NCBI GenBank assembly: GCA_963761705.1
Contig: CAVXHK010000001.1
Span: forward strand, 558,001 to 622,000
DNA from: CAVVKW01 sp963761705
GTDB lineage: Bacteria > Verrucomicrobiota > Verrucomicrobiia > Chthoniobacterales > JAATET01
Reading direction: 5' to 3'
Length of the DNA stretch: 64,000 bases
Shown here one piece after another: positions 34,099 through 42,555 of this stretch (position 1 is its first letter; every line of letters begins with the position of its first letter). Both the position numbers and the translations under genes were made by a program. Under the pieces are notes generated by a model. The model was not told where the DNA came from and searched no databases. It saw only the letters and a program-made list of their open reading frames with translations.

Positions 34099-35220
34099 CT
34101 ACCGTTCGTCGATGGGGACGACCTTCTGGCCGGGGGTCGGGCCGACGTATTCGCTGAGCGGACGGTAGAGACGGTTGTCGGAGAGCTGCTCCAGAACGTG
34201 GGCGGTCCAACCGGCGGCTCGGGAGATGGCGAAGATCGGCGTGAACATGTCGGTCGGGACGCCGAGGGAGTAGTAGACCGTGGCGGAGTAAAAATCGACG
34301 TTCGCGTTGAGGTTCTTCTTTTCGCGCATGATCTCGGCGATCCGTTCGCTCATCTTGATCCACTTTTGCTCGCCGAGTTGTTCGCAGAGCTTGATGGCCA
34401 TCGTGCGGAGGTGCGGAGCGCGGGGGTCGAGCGTTTTGTAGACGCGGTGGCCGATGCCCATGATCTTTTTCTTGTTCTCGAGGGCGTCGTCGACCCACGC
34501 GTCGACCGCGTCGACGCTGCCGATCTCCTGAAGCATGTGGATGACGCCTTCGTTGGCGCCGCCGTGGAGGGGTCCTTTGAGCGTGCCGATCGCGGAGGTG
34601 ATGGCGGAGAAAATGTCGCTGAGCGTCGCGATGGTCACGCGGGCGGAAAACGTCGAGGCGTTCATGCCGTGGTCGGCGTGGAGGACGTAGGCGACGTCGA
34701 GGGTTCGTTCCATCTCGGCGGTCGGCTCCTCGCCGTTGAGGAGGTAGAGGAAATGGGCGGCTTCGCCGAGGTCGTCGCGGACGGCGGGGAGTTCGAGACC
34801 CTGGCGGGCGCGGTGGTAGTAGGCGGCGATGACGCCCATCTTCGCGGTGATGCTGACGGCGCGGTGCTGGTTGGCCTCGGCGTCGTCACCGGACACATCG
34901 TCGTAGAGCCCGAGCATCGAGACGGCGGTGCGGATGACGTCCATCGGGCCGGCGTCCTTGGGTGCGGACTTGAGGAAATCGATCACGCCGGCCGGGAGAG
35001 CGCGCTGAGCGCGGAGTTCTTTGGTGAGGGCGTCGAGTTCGGCACGAGTCGGCAGGTGGCCGCGCCAGAGGAGGTGAACGATCTCCTCGAAGGTGACGTT
35101 GCCGGCGAGGTCGTTGATGTCGTAGCCGGAGTAAATGAGAATGCCCTCGGCTCCCATGACTTCACTGAGCGAGGTCGAGTTGGCGATGATTCCTTCGAGT
35201 CCTTTGGCGATAACGGGCAT
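34099..35220 (-). CDS. gltA: Citrate synthase
   Basis: Condenses oxaloacetate and acetyl-CoA to start the TCA cycle. The 373-aa protein has HADHGMNASTFSARVTIAT (catalytic His region), GPLHGGANEGVIHML, and GIGHRVYKTLDPRAPHL, the citrate synthase signature, and catalytic Asp near NANVDFYSATVYYSLGVP. The length fits the short bacterial citrate/2-methylcitrate synthase group, so methylcitrate activity cannot be excluded; no prp genes are visible. Confidence 0.93.
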   Translation of the reverse strand: MPVIAKGLEGIIANSTSLSEVMGAEGILIYSGYDINDLAGNVTFEEIVHLLWRGHLPTRAELDALTKELRAQRALPAGVIDFLKSAPKDAGPMDVIRTAVSMLGLYDDVSGDDAEANQHRAVSITAKMGVIAAYYHRARQGLELPAVRDDLGEAAHFLYLLNGEEPTAEMERTLDVAYVLHADHGMNASTFSARVTIATLSDIFSAITSAIGTLKGPLHGGANEGVIHMLQEIGSVDAVDAWVDDALENKKKIMGIGHRVYKTLDPRAPHLRTMAIKLCEQLGEQKWIKMSERIAEIMREKKNLNANVDFYSATVYYSLGVPTDMFTPIFAISRAAGWTAHVLEQLSDNRLYRPLSEYVGPTPGQKVVPIDER

Positions 35221-35309
35221 GGGATAGTGAGTCGGTAAAAGTTGGGTGGGGTTGGGTTAAGGGGAGGATAGGCACGCGGCGGCGCGGGCGTGAATCTCTT
35301 TTCGGGGAA

Positions 35310-36045
35310 TCAGCCCGGGAGGCGCTCTTCTTCGATGCTCTGGATCTCGGCGATGGCGTCCTCACTCGAGAGGATGCGGGCGTAGCGGTCGCGGAGGACG
35401 GTGACGGAGGCGCGCTGAAGCTCGGGGGTCACCGTTGTGCAGCAATCGTCGACCATCGTGACGAGGTAACCGAGGTCGCAGGCGTCGCGGATGGTCGTCT
35501 CGACGCATTCGTTCGTGTAGACGCCGGCGACGTAGACGGCGGTGATGCCGAGATTCTTGAGGACGAAGTTGAGGTTTGTCGCGGAGAAGACGCCGCTGGC
35601 GGTCTTGTTGATGATGATTTCATCACCTTGGGGGCCGACGGCTTCGAGGAAATCGGCTTCGCGGGTGCCGGGTCCGGCGAGGACGCCCAGACGTTTGTGG
35701 CCCTTTGACCGGTCGCGTCCGTCGGCGGTGAGGGCCTGGATGCGGACGTGGATGACTTCGAGGCTCGGCGCGGCGGAAGGTGTCCTGGAGTCGGCGCATG
35801 CGGGGTATGACGCGGCCTTCGAGGGTGGAAAAATAATATTCCTGGTCCTCCAACGGGACGCCGGAGGAGGTGGCGTCGCGGAAGATCCCGTGGCCGCGGG
35901 CGGCGTCGAGGTATTGCATGTCGATGCAAAGGAGCGCGGTTTGCTGCCGGGCGAGCATCCAGTGATGGGCGGGATTTTCTTCCCCGAGGGAGCCTTTGTA
36001 GAGGTCGAGAAGCGGGTCACGGGTGGGTTCTTCGGTAATTTTCAT
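35310..36045 (-). pseudogene. Isochorismatase-family cysteine hydrolase with central frameshift
   Basis: N-terminal frame (start 36045, MKITEEPTRDPLLDLYKG) has the catalytic Asp in LLCIDMQYLDAARG and EYYFSTLEGRVIPRMRRLQD. A shift at 35766-35790 moves the rest to another frame: SLEVIHVRIQALT, the catalytic Lys in INKTASGVFSATNLNF, and the nucleophile Cys in YVAGVYTNECVETTIRDACD. A 1-base gain or 2-base loss joins two perfectly good halves, so this is either recent decay or a sequence error. Such enzymes hydrolyse amides, ureides or isochorismate. It lies 24 bp after an M20 ureido-hydrolase gene on the same strand. Confidence 0.82.
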
Positions 36046-36068
36046 GAAGATCAGAGGGTCCGGAGAAA

Positions 36069-37367
36069 TCAGGAGAGGTCGGTCGAGGTTAATTCGAGGG
36101 CGGTTTGGAGGAGGACGTTGGCTCCGGCTTCGACGTCCTGCCAGGCGGTCCATTCCGCGGGGGAATGGCTTTGGCCGTCTCGCGAGGGCACGAAGATCAT
36201 GCCGACGGGGCAGATCTCCGCGAGGAGTTGGGAATCGTGGGCCGCGCCGCTGGGCATGATCTCGTGGGTCAGTTCAAGACGCTCGGCTTGGCGGCGCAGG
36301 GTTTCGACGACGGCTGGAGCGCAGGGGCGGGGGGCGATGCGGGAAACTTCGTCGAACTCGAAGCGGAGGCCGTGGCGGCGGGCGATGGCGGACAGGGCTT
36401 TGCGGAAGGCGTGGGAGAGCTCTTCGAGTTGGGCGGGGTCGGTGTCGCGGACGTCGAGGGAAAATTCCGCGCAGCCGGGGATGGTGTTGGCCGCGCCGGG
36501 GGTGAGTTCGACGTTGCCGATGGTGGCGCGGCTGCGGTCGCTCCCGTTTTCCTCGAGGACGCGGGGGATCTCGTTGGCGAATTCGGCGAGGCCGAGGAAG
36601 GCGTCGTGGCGGAGATTCATCGGGGTGGTGCCGGCGTGGTTTGGCTTGCCAAGGAGGCGGGCGGACCAGCGGAAGAGGCCGGTGATCTGGTCGACGATAC
36701 CGAGGTTCTTTCGGGAAGTGTCGAGAACGGGGCCCTGCTCGATGTGGAGCTCAAGGAAGGCGTGGATGCTGGATGGCTCGCGGCGGGCGTCGAGGGCGGC
36801 GAGTGGATCGAATCCTCGGGCCGTCATCGCGTCGGCGAGACGGGTGCCGGTTAAGTCAGCGGCGTTGAGGAGGCGTTCGGGGGTGAGGCGCCCGGTGAAG
36901 GCTTCGGAGCCGAGCATGCCGCCGAATCGGCCCTCTTCGTCGGAGAAAGAGATGACCTCGATGGGGTGGTCGAGTTGCACGTCGGCTTCGATGAGGACGC
37001 GGGCGGCCTCGAGGCCGCAGAGGACGCCAAGGTTGCCGTCGAGGTGACCGCCGCAAGGGACGGTATCGGTGTGCGAGCCGAGGATGACGGCTGGGGCGGT
37101 GTCATCGGGTGGCCAGTGGCCGATGACGTTGGCCGCTCCGTCGATGCGGACGGCCATGCCGAGGGCGCGCATTTCGTCTTGGAGCCAATGGCGGGCGGCG
37201 AGGTCGGCCTCGGTAAAGGCCATGCGGTAGATGCCGTGGTCGGTGTCGTTGTAGCCGAAGGCCGAGAGCGTCGTGAGGGATTCGCGGAGGCGCTTGGGGT
37301 CGACGCGGAGGTCGGTGAGCGGGGTGGCGCGGGTGTTTTCCTGAGTTTGGGGTGGGGTGGCGGTCAC
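36069..37367 (-). CDS. M20-family allantoate amidohydrolase / N-carbamoyl-amino-acid hydrolase
   Basis: A ~432-aa Zn-dependent amidase of the hydantoinase/carbamoylase group. Metal ligands are visible in GSHTDTVPCGGHLDGNLGV, SDEEGRFGG, ELHIEQGPVLD and PSGAAHDSQ; GKPNHAGTTPMNLRHDAF and FSLDVRD belong to the dimerisation lid. Substrates in the family are allantoate, ureidoglycolate-type compounds, beta-ureidopropionate or N-carbamoyl amino acids. GTG 37367 is chosen because an upstream ATG (37424) lies inside a palindromic repeat. It is followed by the frameshifted cysteine hydrolase and faces the symporter operon. Confidence 0.87.
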   Translation of the reverse strand: MTATPPQTQENTRATPLTDLRVDPKRLRESLTTLSAFGYNDTDHGIYRMAFTEADLAARHWLQDEMRALGMAVRIDGAANVIGHWPPDDTAPAVILGSHTDTVPCGGHLDGNLGVLCGLEAARVLIEADVQLDHPIEVISFSDEEGRFGGMLGSEAFTGRLTPERLLNAADLTGTRLADAMTARGFDPLAALDARREPSSIHAFLELHIEQGPVLDTSRKNLGIVDQITGLFRWSARLLGKPNHAGTTPMNLRHDAFLGLAEFANEIPRVLEENGSDRSRATIGNVELTPGAANTIPGCAEFSLDVRDTDPAQLEELSHAFRKALSAIARRHGLRFEFDEVSRIAPRPCAPAVVETLRRQAERLELTHEIMPSGAAHDSQLLAEICPVGMIFVPSRDGQSHSPAEWTAWQDVEAGANVLLQTALELTSTDLS

Positions 37368-37408
37368 GGGGGTAGGGTAGCAGGTGATCCGTGATTGGTG
37401 AAGGGAAG

Positions 37409-37454
37409 TGGCGCTTTGCGCCACGGAACGAGCCGACGGCGGGACGCCGTCGGC
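37409..37454. repeat. Two adjacent strong palindromes in divergent gene gap
   Basis: TGGCGCTTTGCGCCA (37409-37423) and GCCGACGGCG-GGA-CGCCGTCGGC (37432-37454, perfect 10-bp arms) separate the M20 hydrolase from the Fn3-like/symporter operon. They look like dispersed repeats but sit where operators or promoters for both directions would be. Confidence 0.6.
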
Positions 37455-37498
37455 TGCACGGGGACGCGTGCGCGCCCCTTTTGCTTGATGTTCGCGGA

Positions 37499-37939
37499 TT
37501 GGTTTTTCAGGGTGATGGGATCGGTTTTTCGACCCCCATTCGAATTTGCGTTGTGTTTTTGCTGATTGGATCGGCTTGGGCCGTGGATGCGCCGCGTTGG
37601 GAAATGGAGCGTCCGGTGGTCGCGGGGGAAGGACACGTGCTGCTCAATTGGGGAGTGATTAAAGGAGCGGAGGGCTACGAACTCGTTGAGGGTGAGAAGG
37701 TTCGCTACGCGGGGCCGGATCTGGCGTTCTTCGCTTCCGGACTGGAGGCTGGACCGCACGAGTTCCGCGTCCGGGCGGACGGCGGGCCGTGGTCGGAGAC
37801 GCTGGAGGTGGTGGTGGATTATCCGGCGGCGTGGAAAGTGTGGACGCTTCTTGGGGTTGGGCTGGCGGTGTTTGTGCTGACGGTGGCGACCGTTCTCAAG
37901 GGATTTGTGCGGCAGCAGGCCGGGGAGGAACTCGCCTGA
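37499..37939 (+). CDS. Single-span membrane protein with Fn3-like domain, symporter-linked
   Basis: A ~146-aa protein: signal peptide ending IGSAWA (start uncertain; TTG 37499 or TTG 37481), an Fn3-like beta sandwich (HVLLNWGVIKGAEGYELVEG ... FASGLEAGPHEFRVRADG), then one C-terminal TM (VWTLLGVGLAVFVLTVATVL) and a short cytosolic tail. The stop codon overlaps the symporter ATG (TGATG), so it is translationally coupled and is likely an accessory or substrate-presenting partner of the transporter. The name of the family is not known to me. Confidence 0.72.
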   Translation: MVFQGDGIGFSTPIRICVVFLLIGSAWAVDAPRWEMERPVVAGEGHVLLNWGVIKGAEGYELVEGEKVRYAGPDLAFFASGLEAGPHEFRVRADGGPWSETLEVVVDYPAAWKVWTLLGVGLAVFVLTVATVLKGFVRQQAGEELA

Positions 37940-39360
37940 TGAATTTGCAAAGTTCGGTGCTTGATCCTGGAACTGGCTACCTGCTTCTCGCGGTTTTCGG
38001 CCTGATTTGGATCGGCCTCGGGATCTACTGGGGGCGGAAGGCGGTGAACCTGGATGGGTTCATGCTCGCGGGGCGGAACGTCGGGCTGGCGCTGTCGGCG
38101 GCGACGGCGATGGCGACTTGGGTGACGTCGAACACGGTGATGCTCGCGCCCGTGTTCGCGCTCAAGATGGGGATCTGGGGGATGTTGGCTTACTCGACGG
38201 CGAGCTTCGGGCTGTTTCTCTTTGCGCCGATGGCGCACCGGATCCGCGATCTGATGCCGAAGGGTTACACGAGCGGGGATTTCGTGCGGTTGCGGTTCGG
38301 CAAGGTGGCGTGGGGACTTTTTCTCCTGATCTCGTTGGTTTACTCGATGGCTTGGTTGGTGAGCATGGCGATGGCTGGGGGGAAATTTTTGCAGGCCCTG
38401 TCGGGGATTCCGTATGAATACGGGATGTCGGCGATCCTGTTCGTTTGCATCACCTACACCTTATTTGGGGGGCTTTACGCGGTGATCGGAACCGATTTTA
38501 TCCAGAGTATCGTCATTCTGATCGGGATCGTGGTCGTCGGCATGGTGGTGCTCATGCGGATCGACGTCGAAGCGGTTTACACGTCGATCGCGGCGGATCA
38601 GCCGACGCTGCTGGAGGTGTTCATGCCCGTGGCGTTGCTGGCATTGTTCAACAATCTGTTCTTTGGGTTCGGCGAGGTGTTTCACAACAACGTGTGGTGG
38701 AGTCGCGCTTTTGCGATGCGGAAAGGCGTGCCGCTGAAGGCGTTTTTCCTGTCGGGGTTGCTGTGGTTCCCGATTCCGATCGCGGCGGGGTTTATCGGAC
38801 TCTGCGCTGGGCCACTGGGAATCAACGCCGCGGACCCCGACATGGTGGGGCCGCTGGTGGCGAGTCAGGTGCTGGGCGGGGTGGGGTCGATTCTCGTGTT
38901 CATCGTGCTGTTCTGTTCGCTGGCTTCGAGCATCGACAGTTTGCTGGCGGCGACGGCGGATCTGGTGACGGAGGACATTTATCGGAAATGGTTCAACCCT
39001 GCGGCGAGCGAGGCCGTGGTGCGGAAGGCGTCGACGTGGGTGATCGTCGGGCTGGGGGTGCTGACTTGGGGGATTTGTCTGCCGAACGTGGGAGACCTCA
39101 TCACGATTCTATTTTTGTCGGGTCCGCTGGTGGCGAGCACGATTTGGCCGATCGTTTCCGGGCTGTATTTCCCGCGGACCTCGCGGGCCGGAGCCACGGC
39201 GGCGATGCTGCTCGGGAGTGTGCTCGGCTTGATCGCGTATTATCAAATCGGCTGGTTTTCGGCGTCGCTCGTCAGCGCGGCGGTGTCGATGGTGACGGTC
39301 CTCGTGACGTCCGCATTGCGGCCCGATCCGTTTGATTGGAAGACGCTCAACGAACACTAA
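37939..39360 (+). CDS. Sodium:solute symporter (SSS family)
   Basis: A 473-aa inner-membrane transporter with about 13 hydrophobic spans, starting TGYLLLAVFGLIWIGLGIYW. SSS-typical features are the conserved GRNVGLALSAATAMATWV, GYTSGDFVRLRFG after TM3, GGLYAVIGTDFIQSIVILIG, and a Ser-rich FCSLASSIDSLLAATADLVTED near the Na2 site. The 'SLASSIDSLLAA' and 'NVWWSRAFAMRKG' stretches recall the urea/DUR3-like and ureide branch of SSS, but the substrate is inferred only from context. Flanked by a coupled Fn3-like protein and a 39-aa membrane peptide. Confidence 0.9.
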   Translation: MNLQSSVLDPGTGYLLLAVFGLIWIGLGIYWGRKAVNLDGFMLAGRNVGLALSAATAMATWVTSNTVMLAPVFALKMGIWGMLAYSTASFGLFLFAPMAHRIRDLMPKGYTSGDFVRLRFGKVAWGLFLLISLVYSMAWLVSMAMAGGKFLQALSGIPYEYGMSAILFVCITYTLFGGLYAVIGTDFIQSIVILIGIVVVGMVVLMRIDVEAVYTSIAADQPTLLEVFMPVALLALFNNLFFGFGEVFHNNVWWSRAFAMRKGVPLKAFFLSGLLWFPIPIAAGFIGLCAGPLGINAADPDMVGPLVASQVLGGVGSILVFIVLFCSLASSIDSLLAATADLVTEDIYRKWFNPAASEAVVRKASTWVIVGLGVLTWGICLPNVGDLITILFLSGPLVASTIWPIVSGLYFPRTSRAGATAAMLLGSVLGLIAYYQIGWFSASLVSAAVSMVTVLVTSALRPDPFDWKTLNEH

Positions 39361-39363
39361 GTT

Positions 39364-39483
39364 ATGTTTGCTCTCACCTTTGTCGAAATACTCATTTGGG
39401 TCGCGCTCGGCTGGACGCTCTTGGGAGCCGTGACGCTGGTCGCGATGATCTGGCACGATCACCGGAAGGGGCAGGTCTGGTAA
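39364..39483 (+). CDS. 39-aa membrane peptide, probable symporter small accessory protein
   Basis: A short gene between the symporter stop (3 bp before) and the carbamoyltransferase start (its TAA overlaps the ATG, TAATG). Translation: MFALTFVEILIWVALGWTLL followed by GAVTLVAMIWHDHRKGQVW; one TM segment and a positively charged cytosolic tail. Length, position and topology match the tiny accessory subunits known to follow some SSS and NSS transporters. The overlap on one side and the 3-bp gap on the other argue for real translation. Confidence 0.75.
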   Translation: MFALTFVEILIWVALGWTLLGAVTLVAMIWHDHRKGQVW

Positions 39484-40571
39484 TGGATACGCCCACGTTC
39501 CGACCGAATCGATTGCTGGAGGTGCTGGCTCCTCCGCCGGAGTCGTTGTCTTTGCACCCGGAGGCGGATTCGCTCTTTCGGCGGACGAACATCGATCTCG
39601 AGGTGTTGCAGGGAATGGCGTTTCGGAGCGTGCTGTCGGTGAAGCAGTTCTCGCGGCGGGAGGTCGTCGAGCTTTGCAAGCTGGCTTCGGTGCTGGAGGC
39701 GATCGAGATCGGGCCGCACAAGCCGTTGGATAATTACGTGGTGATCACGGCGTTTTTCGAGGCGAGCACGCGGACGCGGCTGTCGTTCGAGAGCGCGGTG
39801 CTGCGGCTGGACGGAAGGATTATTAGCATTCCTGATGGCAAGACGACGGGGGTGAAGAAGGGGGAGTCGCTGGAGGACATCGGTGAGATGTTTAACGCCT
39901 ACGGCGATTGCGTGATCATGCGGCACACGGAGACCGACGCGCCGGAGCGGCTGATGCGGAATTTGCGGTTGCCGTTGATCAACGCGGGAAATGGACCCGG
40001 CGAGCACCCGACGCAGGCGATGGCGGATTGGTACGCGCTGCTCAAGTGGCGGCCGGAGCTGGCGAAGAGCGAACCCGTGTCGGAAAAATTGCGGATCGGG
40101 GTGCTCGGGACGCCGGGGAGCATGCGGGCGGTGAAGAGCTTCGTGCTGATGGCGCTGCTTTTTCAGGAACACATCGAGAAGGTGACGTTTGTTTCCGAGA
40201 TGGCGGATCCATTCGGCGATGAGCTGGCGGCGGACATCGCGGCGGCGAGTTTCGAGTCGGAGATCACGAACGACATCACCGGGTGCCTGCCGGAGCTCGA
40301 CGTGATCTACATGAACTCGATCGTCCAGGTGGGGGACGGCTACATCAACATGGACTCGCGGTTTCGGTTGGACGCGGAGAGTCCGCTGAAAGAGGGGGCG
40401 GTGATCCTGCATCCGCTGGCGCGACTCGAGGAGCTGGACACGACCTTGGACCGGACGCCGCACAACTTGTATTGGTCGCAGGCGCACGGGGCGGTGTTCA
40501 TTCGCCAGGCTTTGTTGACGGCGGTGATGGGGCGGTGCAATCGACTGCCGGAGAACCTTCCACTAAGTTAA
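39483..40571 (+). CDS. Aspartate/ornithine carbamoyltransferase-family enzyme with atypical acceptor site
   Basis: A 362-aa carbamoyltransferase. The carbamoyl-phosphate site is intact: FFEASTRTRLSFESAVLRL, KKGESLEDIGEM, GEHPTQAMADWYAL and ILHPLAR. The end HNLYWSQAHGAVFIRQALL resembles PyrB. At the amino-acid site, where PyrB of E. coli has YMTRVQ (with the aspartate-binding Arg), this protein reads YMNSIVQ, so aspartate may not be the acceptor. It also has a ~45-residue N-terminal extension. Coupled to the symporter and small peptide and 6 bp before asnB. It may be the organism's PyrB, or carbamoylate/decarbamoylate a ureide product. Confidence 0.85.
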   Translation: MDTPTFRPNRLLEVLAPPPESLSLHPEADSLFRRTNIDLEVLQGMAFRSVLSVKQFSRREVVELCKLASVLEAIEIGPHKPLDNYVVITAFFEASTRTRLSFESAVLRLDGRIISIPDGKTTGVKKGESLEDIGEMFNAYGDCVIMRHTETDAPERLMRNLRLPLINAGNGPGEHPTQAMADWYALLKWRPELAKSEPVSEKLRIGVLGTPGSMRAVKSFVLMALLFQEHIEKVTFVSEMADPFGDELAADIAAASFESEITNDITGCLPELDVIYMNSIVQVGDGYINMDSRFRLDAESPLKEGAVILHPLARLEELDTTLDRTPHNLYWSQAHGAVFIRQALLTAVMGRCNRLPENLPLS

Positions 40572-40577
40572 GCTTTT

Positions 40578-42539
40578 ATGTGCGGAATCGCTGGATTTTT
40601 GAAACCCCGGGGCCTCTCGCCCGACGACGAGCGGAATCTCAACCGGATGATCGACGTTCAGCGTCATCGCGGGCCCGATGGGCGGGGGACTAAGCTGGAT
40701 GAGAAAACCGGGCTGGCTCTGGGGCACGCGCGGTTGACGATCGTCGACCTGCACACGGGGAGTCAGCCTTTGGCAAGTTGCCTGGGGGGCGACGCGGATC
40801 TGTCGATGGTGATGAACGGGGAGCTTTACGATTACAAGCGGATCCGGTCGACGCTCATGACGGAGGGCGAGCGTTTCGTCACGAAGTCGGACAGTGAGTT
40901 GGTGATGCCGCTCTACCGAAAGTTCGGGTTGGATCTGATGCCGCAGATCCGGGGGGAATTTGCCTTTGCTTTGTATGACCGGAAGGAAGATCGCCTGGCA
41001 TTGGTGCGGGATCGCTTCGGCGTGCGGCCATTGTTTTATCACGTTTCTGAGAAAGGGATTTACTTCGGCTCGGAGGTGAAGGTGCTGCTCGCGCATCCAG
41101 ACGTGCGTTGCCGGATGGATCGGCGGGCCGCGCTGAACCAGATGATGCAGACGATGGTGCTCGGGACGAGTGCCTTCGAGGGGATCAAGGCGGTGAAGCC
41201 GGGGCACATGCTGATCGTCACGCGGCGGGGGGATCGGCTCGACGTGGAGGAGCGGCGGTATTGGGATCTGGATTTCCCGGAGGCGGACGAGCGGGATCTC
41301 GGGGTGAGCGAGTCGACTCACGTGGAGACGATTCGCAAAGAGTTGGTCGAGGCGGTCGGGCACCGGCTCGAGGCGGACGTCCCGGTGGGATGCTACCTCT
41401 CCGGGGGAATCGACAGTTGTTCGATCCTCGGAATGGCGTCGGGGGCGATGCAAAGTCCGGTGAAGGCGTTTACCATCAGTTTCGACAGTGACGATTACGA
41501 CGAATCGGTGATCGCGCGGGAGATGGCGGCGAGCGTCGGGGCGGATCACGACGTGATTACACTGAAGGCGGCGGAACTCTACGGGGAGAATTTCGAGCGA
41601 ACGGTCTGGCACACGGAACGTTCGTTCTACAACACGCTGGGCGTGGCCAAGTATTGCATGAGTCGGCACGTGCGGGACGCCGGTTATAAAACGGTGATCA
41701 CCGGCGAGGGGGCGGATGAGCTGTTCGGTGGCTACGCCTTTTTCAAGCGCGATATGTTTCAGCATGGGCTGGCGGACGAGCCGGAGTCGGTGCGGCGGGA
41801 ATACGAGGCGGCGTTGGAGAAATTTAATTCGATCTTCAAGGGGGCTTTGCTTTCCGAGCAGGCGGAGACTCACCCGGCTTGGGAAGACCTCTGCGGCTTC
41901 ACTCCGGCGTGGATCCAGAGCTGGATCGCGACGTGTGGGATCGCGCGGCCTTTGCTGAGCGATGACGCGGCGGAAGAAATCGAGGACTACGATCCGGTGG
42001 CGGCGATCGCGGGGGAGATCGATCCGGCGATGGTGCGGGGGCGGCATCCGCTCGATAAGTCGCAATACACGTGGAGCAAAACGATGCTCGAGAGTCAGAT
42101 TCTCAATTGGGGTGGCGACCGGGTCGATATGGCGAACTCGATGGAGTCGCGACCGGCATTTTTGGATCACCACGTGGCGGAGGCGGCGGTGCACGTGCCG
42201 CCGAATTTGCGGATCAAGGGGAACATCGAGAAGCACGTCCTGCGGGAGGCGGTGCGGGGGGTGTTGCCGGAGGTTCTCTACAAGCGGGAGAAGTTTTCGT
42301 TCATGGCTCCGCCCGCGCACACTGACGAGGCGAAAGCTCAGGCGGTGCGGAAACTGACGGACAGGTACCTCGACGAGGGGAGTCTGCGGGAGGCGGGGTT
42401 GTTCGACGCGGGGCGGGTGTCGGCGTTTTTGGAGGGGTATCGGACGGACACGGACCCAGCTTCGTTGGTACGGAAGGATGCGCTGCTGAACCACCTGCTT
42501 TGTTTGCAGATTCTGCACCGGCAGTACGTGGCTCCTTGA
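40578..42539 (+). CDS. asnB: Glutamine-hydrolysing asparagine synthase
   Basis: A 653-aa amidotransferase. Cys2 of MCGIAGFLKPRG is the glutaminase nucleophile; RHRGPDGRG and the class II glutaminase core follow (~1-210). The synthetase domain has the ATP pyrophosphatase loop YLSGGIDSCSILG and TGEGADELFGGYAFFKRD. The C-terminus continues with VDMANSMESRPAFLDHHVAE and KREKFSFMAPPA. This is the standard architecture. It lies in the symporter/carbamoyltransferase operon, so it may use ammonia-related intermediates released there. Confidence 0.93.
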   Translation: MCGIAGFLKPRGLSPDDERNLNRMIDVQRHRGPDGRGTKLDEKTGLALGHARLTIVDLHTGSQPLASCLGGDADLSMVMNGELYDYKRIRSTLMTEGERFVTKSDSELVMPLYRKFGLDLMPQIRGEFAFALYDRKEDRLALVRDRFGVRPLFYHVSEKGIYFGSEVKVLLAHPDVRCRMDRRAALNQMMQTMVLGTSAFEGIKAVKPGHMLIVTRRGDRLDVEERRYWDLDFPEADERDLGVSESTHVETIRKELVEAVGHRLEADVPVGCYLSGGIDSCSILGMASGAMQSPVKAFTISFDSDDYDESVIAREMAASVGADHDVITLKAAELYGENFERTVWHTERSFYNTLGVAKYCMSRHVRDAGYKTVITGEGADELFGGYAFFKRDMFQHGLADEPESVRREYEAALEKFNSIFKGALLSEQAETHPAWEDLCGFTPAWIQSWIATCGIARPLLSDDAAEEIEDYDPVAAIAGEIDPAMVRGRHPLDKSQYTWSKTMLESQILNWGGDRVDMANSMESRPAFLDHHVAEAAVHVPPNLRIKGNIEKHVLREAVRGVLPEVLYKREKFSFMAPPAHTDEAKAQAVRKLTDRYLDEGSLREAGLFDAGRVSAFLEGYRTDTDPASLVRKDALLNHLLCLQILHRQYVAP

Positions 42540-42555
42540 GCGGGTTCGCTGGGAG

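Noticed and set aside
40563..42518. 651-codon minus-strand frame across asnB
   Set aside because: Antisense shadow; the plus frame has Cys2, the PP-loop and other asparagine synthase motifs.
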